DNA of 64,000 nucleotides from Isoetes taiwanensis (Eukaryota > Streptophyta > Lycopodiopsida > Isoetales > Isoetaceae): NCBI GenBank assembly GCA_021234155.1, contig JAJEKV010000027.1, forward strand, positions 6,074,623 to 6,138,622, in the 5' to 3' direction. Shown here one piece after another: positions 45,999 through 55,399 of the stretch. Position 1 is the stretch's first letter. The number at the start of each line of letters is the position of its first letter. Below the pieces are notes generated by a model that was not told the DNA's origin, did not search any database, and saw only the letters and a list, made by a program, of their open reading frames with translations. Made by a program: the position numbers and the translations under genes.

Positions 45999-48900
45999 CT
46001 ACCTTTTCTTCCTGGCTACCTTAACATTCTTCCTGGCCACTACTTTCTTCCTAGCCACTATCTTTTTCCTAGCTACTACCTTCTTCCTCACAGCACTGAG
46101 GAAGTTCTTTTTCTTTTGTAGGTCTTTCTTGCTTGATTTCGACTTACCAATGGCCAATGTTTCAGAATCTGGTGGTGGTAAGCAATCAATTATGTGTTCA
46201 TGCACCTCCAATGGCAAGTCATATACATTGCCCTCACCTGCAACTGGAAGGAGCTCTACTTTTGCACAAATTATGAGATGTGAATAACAACTTACATCAG
46301 GCATATGACTTAGCAGCTCGTATTTTCCATCTCCAATGGATTTGTAGTATTTGCCTGTAAGGATGACCTCTTGCCTGCTGAACTTAGAGCTTCATTCATC
46401 TCTAAATGCATTTTCAACCACATGTCTAGGCTTCGTGCACTTCACAATCCAAAATTCGACATTCTCTTCATTGCCAGCCTCAGCATTTATGACAAAATTG
46501 TCGCCTACTTCTACAATTTCTGCCTTCCATTGGTTGTCTCCCTCGTATTGCACATGAGTGATAGGTATATGCTTTTGCATGATCTGGGGCTTCAATTCAG
46601 AGTAGCATCCCAGCCTCCTTACATTCTTACACCTATTCCATAAACCTTTCCATCAGCTATCACAAACGCAGGACAGGACTTATGTGCTACCATGGTAGGT
46701 CTGTTTTGACAGATAGGCCTAATAGTATGGATCTTCTTGGTTCCCTTCAAGGTATCACAGTCATATCTAAACTTTCTGCACACTTCACCTACTCTTATCA
46801 GCCAAAATACCCTGTCCACATGAATATACAAGAAAGCAAATGATGTAACCTAGTAGAGAAGTGCGTATTGAGGTACGAATGTTACCTAATGATATTGTTG
46901 TCCTTTGTGCTTCTCTTAACTGTGAAATACCAGATCAAGAAATTAATGGCATCTTCTGCGTTCCGTAGAGGTGTGAACTGGGCAGCACACCCGTCAGACC
47001 AAAACACATGGTTTGTGAATTTTATACCTTTATTTCTCAAATAATCGTGGTGCCTTTGGAGGCAATGCTGCACAAATGAAGTATCATGCTCTCGATCATC
47101 GGACATATAAAAATGAGTCTCTTTCACCAACTTGCGTCCACCTACTTCAAGATTGGGACATTCACCATCATTAGCATGCCTGTAGGTGATATGCACAAGG
47201 ATCGAACATTGATCTTTCCTCCAATGTAGTGTTTGAATTTCCTGCTGAATCTTGAAAGTATAATTTTCGGCAAAATCAATGATAGATATGACAATGTTGG
47301 GTGGGAAAGTTTGTAAACACTCTTTAAACTGATTTGCTTGCCATCTTGCAGTGTAGTTATGAGGAATGAATTGTTTGACCACTGCATCAGCATGTTCCAT
47401 GAATTCATGCAAGGACGTGCTCTTATACACCAACTTCATTACATCCTTCGTGTTGACAATGGGTTTACCCCCTTTACCAACATCCTTCACATAAGTTTCT
47501 TTCACCTGTACAATGCTATAAAATTTCTGAAATGTAAATTTCAGAAATGCAAGATACAAATTCAATCTATACCTTTTCAAAATTCTTCCAGTCAATCTTC
47601 TTTGTTTTGCTCTTTTCTTTCGGACATTTCAAGAATGAATTGAGGCCACAATCATTACATTCCATTTTCAAACACTTAGACTTATACCAATCTGCTGTGT
47701 CATTCTTTGGACATACCATAACTCTCCGCGTCACTCACACTATTGAAAGTGTGAGTGTATGCTTCACATCTTGGGCCTGCACCACAAATAACACACTTAC
47801 AAGTACATTTTCCACCATGAATGCTAAGATCTTGTCTCATATTCTTCAATGCCTGCCTCACGAACTCCATTCTCATGTGATAGATGCAGCAACACGTCTC
47901 TCTATCTTTGAGTCTTTTAACAAATTTAGGCTTCAAGGTTTCAAACAACCTCAAACCTATCTTCATGTCCGTATATACACGTTTGAATCTTTTATAAAAC
48001 ATTACCTGTGTTTTAAAAAGCAATCTCTGATGAATGAAATCCAAATTTCATAACAAATAAAGCATCAAGTACCTGCGATTCTTCCAAGAAGTGAATTGCA
48101 TGCAAGTTATAAGGCTTTGATATTTTCTGCCCATTCAAATGTCTCCTTAATTTGATGACTTGCCTTTTATTAGGAGAGACACGGGTTTCCGAGATCCAAA
48201 AGTTATATACCTTTTCTCGGTCTTCATCGGAGAGCCTATCTGATCTAGACTTCTTATTGAACATGGACCAGGGTCCTCCAATCTCAGCCAATCTCCTCTT
48301 GTCCACTTCTTTTCAAGTTTAGAACCGTTGCAACAGCAGCACGATTGCTACATTCAGTGACAGCCATCATCAAGGTGGAGGACCTTGCTTGATTGATATC
48401 CTGAGTGTTGCAACGTTTCTTGACAGCAAGAGTCTCCTTCACATTGTTAACAACATGCTTGTAACATTTAATTCTTTATTTCCTATGATACCATATTCAA
48501 GAAGCTGTTCTGCTGCTCTTGCAAAAACCTCTTTTCTATCCTCAAAATTCAAATTAAGGCATACCTTATTGGTGAAATCCACAATTTGCTTGGCCAATTT
48601 TTTTTTCTGCCTGGTGGTGAGTTTTTCTTTGCCCTTATTAGGTTCGAGGACGAATTTCTCTTGCTCTCTCTTTCTCTTCCTTTGTAATCTCCTTCTGGCT
48701 GATAGAATTCTTCTACGTGCAGTATTTGGGGATGCACAATTGCACACCTTTTTGCAATCATCAGAGCATGTGATACAGGGTTCAGGAACTAAATCTACTG
48801 GAGATGAAGGTACCAAATTTGTAGGTGCAAATGCATATGGATCCACAATTTCATGAGCATCATCTGGATTTGAAACCTCATGCTGCACATCAAAGTTTGG

Positions 48901-49002
48901 GAGGAATTCATCCAGATCAATACCAAGAGCAGCAGCAAGGTCTGGATCCTGGCCATCAAACTACGCTGCAAATTCAGCAGCGTATTTTTCAACCAAATCC
49001 AT
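45999..49002 (-). pseudogene. DDE-type transposase-like gene ('DFAENY' family), multi-exon
   Basis: The likely start is the ATG at 49000-49002 (MDLVEKYAAEF). The N-terminal exon has an in-frame TAG at 48961-48963, an acidic stretch, and a basic block RRRILSARRRLQRKRKRE. Its helical DREKVYNFWISETRVSPNKR segment ends at a GTACTT donor near 48073. The next exon (about 48004-47572) reads FKRVYTDMKIGLRLFETLKP, then ETCCCIYHMRMEF and cysteine pairs. The core exon (47504-46888) has IIDFAENYTFKIQQEIQTLH, FYMSDDREHDTSFVQHCL and FWSDGCAAQF, giving candidate catalytic Asp residues. A further exon has CDTLKGTKKIHTIRP; the last holds VGDNFVINAEAGNEENVEFW and a Lys-rich tail of repeated VARKK. The HGKG...DG block usual after SDGxxxQF in remembered relatives is not seen. 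With at least two frame slips and one stop, it is probably inactive. Confidence 0.75.
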
Positions 49003-49998
49003 TGAATTGCATCAAAAATGTTTTTGGTAAGCCAACTATTCTCCATCTAATTTTCAAAATTTTCTTGGAGCTGCTTCAACCTGCCAAATTGGAGTGAGAG
49101 AATCAGCCCCTACAGCCGGATCGCTGACATGGCCAACGAATTTCCCAATTCGGATGGGAGAGCCAAATATTGCTCGCGCGTTCTTCACCGTTCTTCAACC
49201 CTTCACAAATTCTTCGACCCATCAAAAAAAAAAAAGGGGGCCCATCACCTAAAGCACCCCCTAAGCACCTACTGTCGCTGACATAAAAAATGACCCCCGC
49301 TATATGCTTTTACCCCCTAATGACACTATATGCAAGTTGATAGAGTAATTTTCTATGTAGATATAAGAAGAATGCAATATTTGTTACCCTCTTGATACTT
49401 ACATGTGGTGATTTTTGGAGCATTTTGTCCTAAATTCTGTATAGGAATTTCTCTTTTAGATTTTGAAGTTGATATAACTTATGAACACTCCAAAAAACAT
49501 AAGATTGTACTTCATACAGTTAAGAACCCATGGCCACAAGAACTAAGCCAAAACTTGTAATAATAAGAGAGAAATAATTCCTAAACCGCAAGCAGCATTT
49601 TTGAACAAAATAGGGCTTGCCGGCTTCCACAGATGTTAGATGATAGCAACCAAAACTGAAAACATACAAATCAATGTGTTCTATCATAAATAGACAAATA
49701 CTTCCAATTTTAGCAAGATTTAGGCCTGTTTATGCTACGAAAACCGAAGAATGCAGTTCTGGACGGTTGCAGAAACTGTCAAATTCTCTAATATTTGAAC
49801 AATCGCTACAACATATAAGGAAGTTCATTGGTCTTGAAATTCTCAAAGGTCATTAAGAATCAAGTAAAGATTGATATGGTGGCGATATATCGCGAAAATG
49901 AAACTTCTATTCTCAGATATACTGGTTTAAGTGGCAGTGGGTAAACTGGACCAATTCTGGTCTATGGACCAAGAATGGTCTCCGGGACCACTCTAGTG
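49003..49998. other. Right arm of the TTAA transposon
   Basis: Contains the 5' flank of the transposase, the inner inverted repeat AAAATGACCCCC (49287-49298), the direct AAAGCACCCCCTAAGCACC repeat (49251) and an AT-rich outer arm. Paired TGGACCA / TGGTCTATGGACC phrases (about 49948-49990) lead into the CTAGTG end. Confidence 0.6.
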
Positions 49999-50002
49999 TT
50001 AA
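49999..50002. repeat. Target site duplication TTAA, right
   Basis: TTAA follows the transposon's terminal CTAGTG and matches 38639-38642. The LINE resumes immediately after it. Confidence 0.9.
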
Positions 50003-50765
50003 AGCCCAAACACCTTACTCTATGATGTTAGCAGAATGTGGTCTCATGCTTTTGGAACGGGACGTGATCCTTAGATGCATTACGTATTTTAAGAAGGTGT
50101 TAAACATGGATGACACTAGAATTACACGCAGGGCTTTGTTAGCTAGCAAGGAGAATGGTTTGTTTCAAGATGTCAAGAAGTGGCTCAATAAATGGGATAT
50201 ACAATAAGATGAAGTGGTCTTAGTAAAATCTGATTTAAAACAATGGATATCCAGGAAGGTAGATAAGAAGACGTGGTCGCAGCCCAAGACCAAAATGATC
50301 TTGTATAAGCAGAATATTAATTCCACGTTGGAAATGGCAGGGCACCTGAGAGAAAATATTTCTATCCAAAAAAGACATGCTATTTGCAGGGTTCGGCTTA
50401 GTTCACATCATTTAGGTGTGGAAGTAGGTAGATGGGGACATATTATTCCTAGAGATCAAAAATACTGTAAAATATGTGGGGAAGATAAAGTAGAGGATGA
50501 AAACCATGCATTGCTTCGATGTACGGCATACAATGTATTACGTGATAAGTTTAGAATATACTGCGAAGATCTCTAAATGGGGATATATAGAAAGTATTTG
50601 ATTGAGCTTTTACAGTACAGAGAAGTTTGTATGCATAATCGTAATGTTGATGATAATGACAGTTTGAGTGAGAGTGATGAGCTAGATGAGGATTCAGAAA
50701 CTCATCTATTGTTTTACAATGACATTTAAAATTGTCATCTAATAGGCCTTCGAGGCCTCCCATAG
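50003..50765 (+). mobile_element. LINE copy B, 3' part
   Basis: Continues the frame broken at 38642 (KAQTPYSMMLAECGLMLLER, then DVILRCITYFKKVLNMDD). The C-terminal portion reads RVRLSSHHLGVEVGRWGHII and a CCHC zinc-finger-like YCKICGEDKVEDENHALLRC at about 50462-50521. One stop (TAA at 50205-50207) interrupts the frame. The 3' untranslated end has an acidic-looking tract and finishes with AGGCCTTCGAGGCCT, a perfect hairpin, then CCCATAGATGTAA and (CT)n. Copy A ends in a similar hairpin and pyrimidine tail, so this is a family trait. Confidence 0.85.
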
Positions 50766-50769
50766 ATGT

Positions 50770-50834
<65 letters not shown>

Positions 50835-50854
50835 AAGGCCTCCCATAGATGTAA

Positions 50855-50893
<39 letters not shown>
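50770..50893. repeat. Two (CT)n arrays with duplicated LINE 3' end
   Basis: (CT)n at 50770-50832 and 50857-50893 each follow a copy of AGGCCTCCCATAGATGTAA (50748-50769 and 50834-50856). The last 22 bp of the LINE plus its microsatellite tail are thus present twice. Confidence 0.9.
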
Positions 50894-50897
<4 letters not shown>

Positions 50898-51133
50898 GGG
50901 CGTTTGGTCTAGTGGTAACACACTAGTTCCTTAGCAATGTGGTCTCGAGTTCGAGACCGCCCAGAATCGCACTCGGTACTGTTGGGGGTCAAATCCTAAC
51001 AGACGCAATGTAAGGTGGTTGGGGGCAGGGCCCAACCGAGCAATGTAGTGTGGTGTGTGGTCACATGTCCAGTTGGATGCTGCCTAGTGGCGTGACGTTA
51101 AAATACTATCTATCTATCTCTCTCTCTCTCTCT
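50894..51133 (+). mobile_element. tRNA-derived SINE with (CT)n tail
   Basis: The head folds like a tRNA: TCTGGGCG at 50895-50902 pairs with CGCCCAGA at 50958-50965, with an A box TGGTCTAGTGG (50905-50915) and a B box GTTCGAGAC (50949-50957). A body of about 150 bp follows, including GTGTGGTCACATGTCCAG, and it ends GTTAAAATACTATC then (CTAT)n(CT)n. Another copy's tail is at 11080-11143. SINEs are transcribed by polymerase III and moved by partner LINEs; the shared (CT)n tail points to the LINE just upstream as a possible partner. Confidence 0.8.
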
Positions 51134-52115
51134 GTGCGTAGGGGCTGATTCTCTACACACAGGCCAGGTAGTGAATAGAAGAGTATCCCATTGCTTGTTC
51201 TACACGAGCAGGGAAGTCGCTGGAGCTAGAAGCCCAAGCTTGGGGTTGGCCTAACCTTTTGGCTTACATGGGCACCCTTCATGGGCAAGGCAGTGGCTAT
51301 AGCTCTGCTTAGAACAAGCAATCAATGTAGTGGGTCAAAACAAGGCTGTTTTAGCAACCAAATTTAAGCTCCTGTTAGCCCCCCATTCTGAAGAACAACA
51401 CCTGCATGATGAACTCTCTGCCTAGAGGCTTATTTCAGTGCCTGCAATTTGGAATGATGTTGCCAAGCAGCAGATGCGAATCTGCTATGCAATGCCGAAA
51501 TTCTGCAAGGATAAATTGCTCCATCTGATACAAGCCTCCAGCATCCAGAAGCATCTGCAACAAACAAAACCACGTCATAACTAAAAACCCTTGCATGCAC
51601 CACTTTCTTCACTCTAATATTTAAGATTTATCATGCAAGCATTTTAAACTTTCTTTCAAGCTACCATTTTGCAGCGGGTAGCCTTTGTTACGAGAACTGT
51701 TAACTTGTTGGTTTAAATAGGCCCAAAATTGCCAAAGCTTTTGCTTCATTAATCCAATGCTCTAGCATTATGTTGTCTATACAAAGAGACTTTAGACACA
51801 ATCCTTTCAGTAATTCTCTGATATTTTCCAACATTGAAATCTTTGACTTTGCCTTTCTGCAGTCTCTGTGACAATAATATCCAAATCCAAGATCAGAAGT
51901 AGCATAGGTGGCATATCATGTAGCAGGAGTTCCTTTAATACTTAATACCCTTTCTGATCCTTGCAGTCCAAGTTCCAGATCTGCTTGTTATTGTAGATTG
52001 GCTTTCTTGGTTTTCAATTCCAGAACATGGACAGCGCTAGCGTGCTTATCCAATTTTTAATCTCTGCGGTAGCTTATATGAAAGTTTCCATGGATTACGA
52101 CTGGGTTAAGATTTT
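51134..52115. other. Downstream flank of the PPR gene
   Basis: Likely 3' flank of the minus-strand PPR gene, plus unclassified sequence next to the SINE. No other gene recognised. Confidence 0.45.
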
Positions 52116-54047
52116 TTATGTGTGCATGACACTACTAACTGAACAAGAATTATTAAGCAAGGAAGTCCAAGATGTTGTATCAGGTAAAGGCAACATATTC
52201 TTCAGCAAAACCTCTGCTACATCTGCCTGTCCAGCTCGTCCAAGAATGTCAGCTGTGCAGTTGTAATGTTCCAAGGTTCTTGTAATTTGGTACTCTGGAC
52301 TCATTGAGACAAGGAAGTGGTGGGCTTCATTGACCATGCCCGAATGACGGCAAGCTGAAATTATACTAACAAAGGTGATATTACAAGGCATAACACCCTC
52401 TAGCATCATAGAAGACAGAGCTTGAAATGCTTCTTGTCCACAACCATGCTGTGCATATACACCAATGAGGGAGTTCCAAGAAAGCAGAGAATGCTGTGGC
52501 ATTCTATTGAACACTTCTACAGCATCTGGAATACTTCCACACCTTCCATACATATTTACAAGGGATGTCCCTAAAAGAATGTCAGATTTGAATATACTAT
52601 TTCTGATCCACGTGTCTATCACCCTGGCTTCAGCCAGTGCAGCATGGTTTGAACAAGCATCTATGATACTCATGATGGTGATATTATCTGGACTGAAACC
52701 CTCTGTCTGCATCTGCTGGAAGAGACGAAAAGCTTCCTTGAGCTGGCCTTGTTGACCATAGCCAGAAATTACTGCAGTCCAGGATACCATGTTTTTCTGA
52801 GGCATCTCTATGAAGAGTTCCATGGCTTCATTGAGCAGACCCTGGCGCGCAAAGGCTGAAACCATTGCAGTCCATGAGACCACATTCCTTTCAGGCATTT
52901 GTTGAAAGAAATTGAAAGCCTCTTCTAGTTTTCCTTGCTCAGCATGAGCAGAAATCATGATAGTCCAGGAGACAACATTCCGGCAAGGCATTTCCTGGAA
53001 GAGATGAAGTGCCTCTTCAAGTTTTCCATTATCTGCAAAAGCTGAAATGATGTCATTCCACGCAAAGACATCACAGTGAGGCATTTGATGAAAGAGTTGA
53101 AGAGCTTGTTGGAGACGACCATTTTTTGCATATGCTGAAACCATAGCTGTCCATGTAGCCACATTTTTTTGAGGTATTGATTGGAACATCCTATATGCTT
53201 CTTCCACTTGGCCCTGCTGTGCATATACTCCAATCATGGCGTTCCAAGTAACTACATCTGGATCAGGCATTTGCTTAAAAAGCCAAATAGCCTGCTTCAT
53301 ATTTCCTTGTCTAGCACAAGCAACTATCATTGTATTCCAAGAAATATTATCCCTACAAGGCATTTGCTGAAATAATCCAAATGCATTAACAAAATCTCCA
53401 TGTTCTGCATAACCAGCAATCAGAGCATTCCATGAAATTACATCCTTGTAAGGCATCTTTTTAAAAAGTGCAATAGCCTGGTTAAGTTGTCCATGTTGTG
53501 TATAAGCTGTAATCATCTCATTCCATGAGACCACATTAGGCTGAGGTACCTGCTCAAAGAGTTGATGGGCATTTTTTAACTGCCCATTATGGGCATAAGC
53601 TGCAATCATCATGTTCCAAGAGAAGGTATTCTTATTAGGTATGTTCTCAAACACTTCTTCAGCCTCATGCAAGGCACCACATTTACCATACATTTGCACC
53701 AGAAAATTCCCTAGAAATCTATCCTGCTCTAGTCCAGATTGAATTATAAAATGATGAACATCCTTACCTTCTTCCAATGCATTTGCATTGGCACAGCTTC
53801 GCAGAACAGACGCCGCCCGATTTATGTCTATCGTCACCATGCATGACAATTCCTGTATCTCCTTCCTAATGCGACGGATTTCATCTACATCAAGATCTCG
53901 AAAAATAAATTTGCGTTCATGCAATGGCTGGGGCTGTGCTGCCAAAGACACGAATAGACTACAGACTTGTATAGCCTGAAAAAATGGATTGGGCAGTGAA
54001 AACAACAGTCTCCGTGTTTGCTTAGCCAAGAAAAATCTTGCATTCAT
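52116..54047 (-). CDS. Organellar PLS-class PPR protein with long S-repeat run
   Basis: An intronless 643-codon frame; the start is the first ATG after an in-frame TGA (TGA CGA GAA GCA GCT ATG). PPR proteins bind single-stranded organelle RNA one base per repeat, for editing, splicing or stability. The N-terminus (MNARFFLAKQTRRLLFSLPN) is rich in Arg, Ser, Leu and Phe without early acidic residues, fitting a mitochondrial or plastid transit peptide. Residues 80-139 hold two degenerate PPRs. About 140-450 is a run of ten tandem repeats, the first nine exactly 31 residues, with the S-type signature VVSWNxMIxxYxxxGxxxxA. About 450-620 has longer P- and L-type repeats. The end, HYNCTADILGRAG...SWTSLL, is the normal start of the E domain but stops soon after, so no E2 or DYW domain is encoded. 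It may need a separate DYW partner or be a truncated relic; the open frame suggests function. Confidence 0.9.
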   Translation of the reverse strand: MNARFFLAKQTRRLLFSLPNPFFQAIQVCSLFVSLAAQPQPLHERKFIFRDLDVDEIRRIRKEIQELSCMVTIDINRAASVLRSCANANALEEGKDVHHFIIQSGLEQDRFLGNFLVQMYGKCGALHEAEEVFENIPNKNTFSWNMMIAAYAHNGQLKNAHQLFEQVPQPNVVSWNEMITAYTQHGQLNQAIALFKKMPYKDVISWNALIAGYAEHGDFVNAFGLFQQMPCRDNISWNTMIVACARQGNMKQAIWLFKQMPDPDVVTWNAMIGVYAQQGQVEEAYRMFQSIPQKNVATWTAMVSAYAKNGRLQQALQLFHQMPHCDVFAWNDIISAFADNGKLEEALHLFQEMPCRNVVSWTIMISAHAEQGKLEEAFNFFQQMPERNVVSWTAMVSAFARQGLLNEAMELFIEMPQKNMVSWTAVISGYGQQGQLKEAFRLFQQMQTEGFSPDNITIMSIIDACSNHAALAEARVIDTWIRNSIFKSDILLGTSLVNMYGRCGSIPDAVEVFNRMPQHSLLSWNSLIGVYAQHGCGQEAFQALSSMMLEGVMPCNITFVSIISACRHSGMVNEAHHFLVSMSPEYQITRTLEHYNCTADILGRAGQADVAEVLLKNMLPLPDTTSWTSLLNNSCSVSSVMHT

Positions 54048-55399
54048 AGCTGCTTCTCGTCAGTTAACCAAGCCATCCTAGATCGACGTTTAGGCAATCC
54101 TGTTGCTGCATAGTTGTGATTTTAGTTTTATTCGCCCAGGCAAGTTTTATGACAAATAAGAAACAATGCTGGCATATGAACTTGAACGTGTCCATTACTC
54201 TTATATGTGGAGATGGAACAATTATGTTCTACCACAAGATTTTAGAAGCGACATTTGCTTGTATTTTAGCTAAAACCATTCCTCATAGGCTAGTTGAAAG
54301 GCCCCTGAGAGTATTTATACCCTTTTGTCTATGCTTGTCCCATGAGCCGTCTTTGAGCCTCTTCCTTTGATCGATTATCCCACCTGCCCTTTGTTCTTGT
54401 TGCCTTGGGTTCTTCCAATTTTATTTTTTATTTTTATTTTGCATTTTTGCAAAAATGCTAGTCCAGAGTTTCGAGCAGTCTAGGCTATCCATGTTCGGTC
54501 AGTTACTGCAAGATTTAGAGATACATGACAGCTTCCTTCCCAGTGTGGAGTGATTTTCTTTATGCTGCAAGTGATCCATGGCTCTGTGCAAATGGGTTCT
54601 CGGTTTGGTTTTGAAAATAAAAAGACATTTATAAGACATGTTTCTTGACAAGCGATTTAGAGTTGAATAGAAACCATGATTACCCCAAATGAGACGGGAA
54701 CGGGAATGTGGACTTAAAATTTGAAACAAATTAGAACGGGTACAGCCAACATTTAAATTTTTTAAATTTAAAAATTGTTTTCGCGTTCATTATGGAACAC
54801 TTAGAATTGAAAATGTTTCATTGAGACTGACTTATAGAGGAGAACATGTTGAACCACTTTGTAACTATACGTAGTTTCTATCAAACATTATATTCAAGAC
54901 ATAAAAGATTATACAACTCTAAATTACATCTACTACTTCGAGAAATTTAAAATAGTCTACCTACTAGATCTAAGAGCTCTACTGACTTCCCCTTCCATTA
55001 TAAAATCTAAAAGCAAACAAAATTTAAAAATGCCAGCATAATGACATATTTAGAACTGCCCAAAAGTGGCACAGTTCTTTTTTAATACATGGCAGTTTGA
55101 GATATGGCATGAATGTGGCGCGACTCCTTCCCTCCCTCCTATTAAAAAAAAAAAGGGAATAATAACCAAGAAAGGGGCCAAAAAATGCAGAAAATAGATT
55201 TAAAATTTAATAAAACCACTGATTTTTTATTTTATTTTTGACCTTACTGGGAATAGCATTCGCAAAGATGGGAATGGCGTTCAGAACAATGTTTCTGGTA
55301 ACAAATGATCCCAAGCTGGAACCTCGTGTTAGAAATATAGTAGTCATCACATATGCAGACTGGGAAATTGATGCAGAACAAGTGGTATTCTAATTTAAT
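54048..55399. other. PPR gene upstream region and spacer
   Basis: The first few hundred bases presumably hold the PPR promoter; no clear TATA box stood out. The remainder is AT-rich (for example AAATTTAAATTTTTTAAATT near 54755) with no recognised gene. Confidence 0.45.

Larger units (their letters stand above)
38643..49998. mobile_element. 11.36-kb DNA transposon with TTAA target duplication
   Basis: The ends are imperfect inverted repeats: CACTAGCGTGGTC at left and, reversed, CACTAGAGTGGTC at right, continuing with TGGACC/GGTCCA phrases. They are flanked by TTAA on both sides. The insertion splits LINE copy B, whose frame is continuous when the element is removed. Inside are AT-rich arms, a plus-strand RING-like gene (40855-43778), two minus-strand PEX5 exons (44258-45289), a minus-strand transposase gene (45999-49002) and an internal SINE-like insertion (42588-42966). 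TTAA duplications are known for piggyBac, Kolobok and Sola3 elements; the transposase is not piggyBac-like by eye, so I lean to a Sola- or Kolobok-related group without proof. The transposase carries frame breaks, so this copy is probably no longer autonomous. Confidence 0.85.

Noticed and set aside
38643-49998. CACTA (En/Spm) classification from the CACTA ends
   Set aside because: CACTA elements make 3-bp target duplications and encode a different transposase; here the duplication is TTAA and the flanking 3-bp sequences are not equal.
50895-50965. A true tRNA gene
   Set aside because: The cloverleaf head is good, but it runs into a SINE body with a microsatellite tail, has no T-run terminator after it, and I could not settle a sensible anticodon loop.
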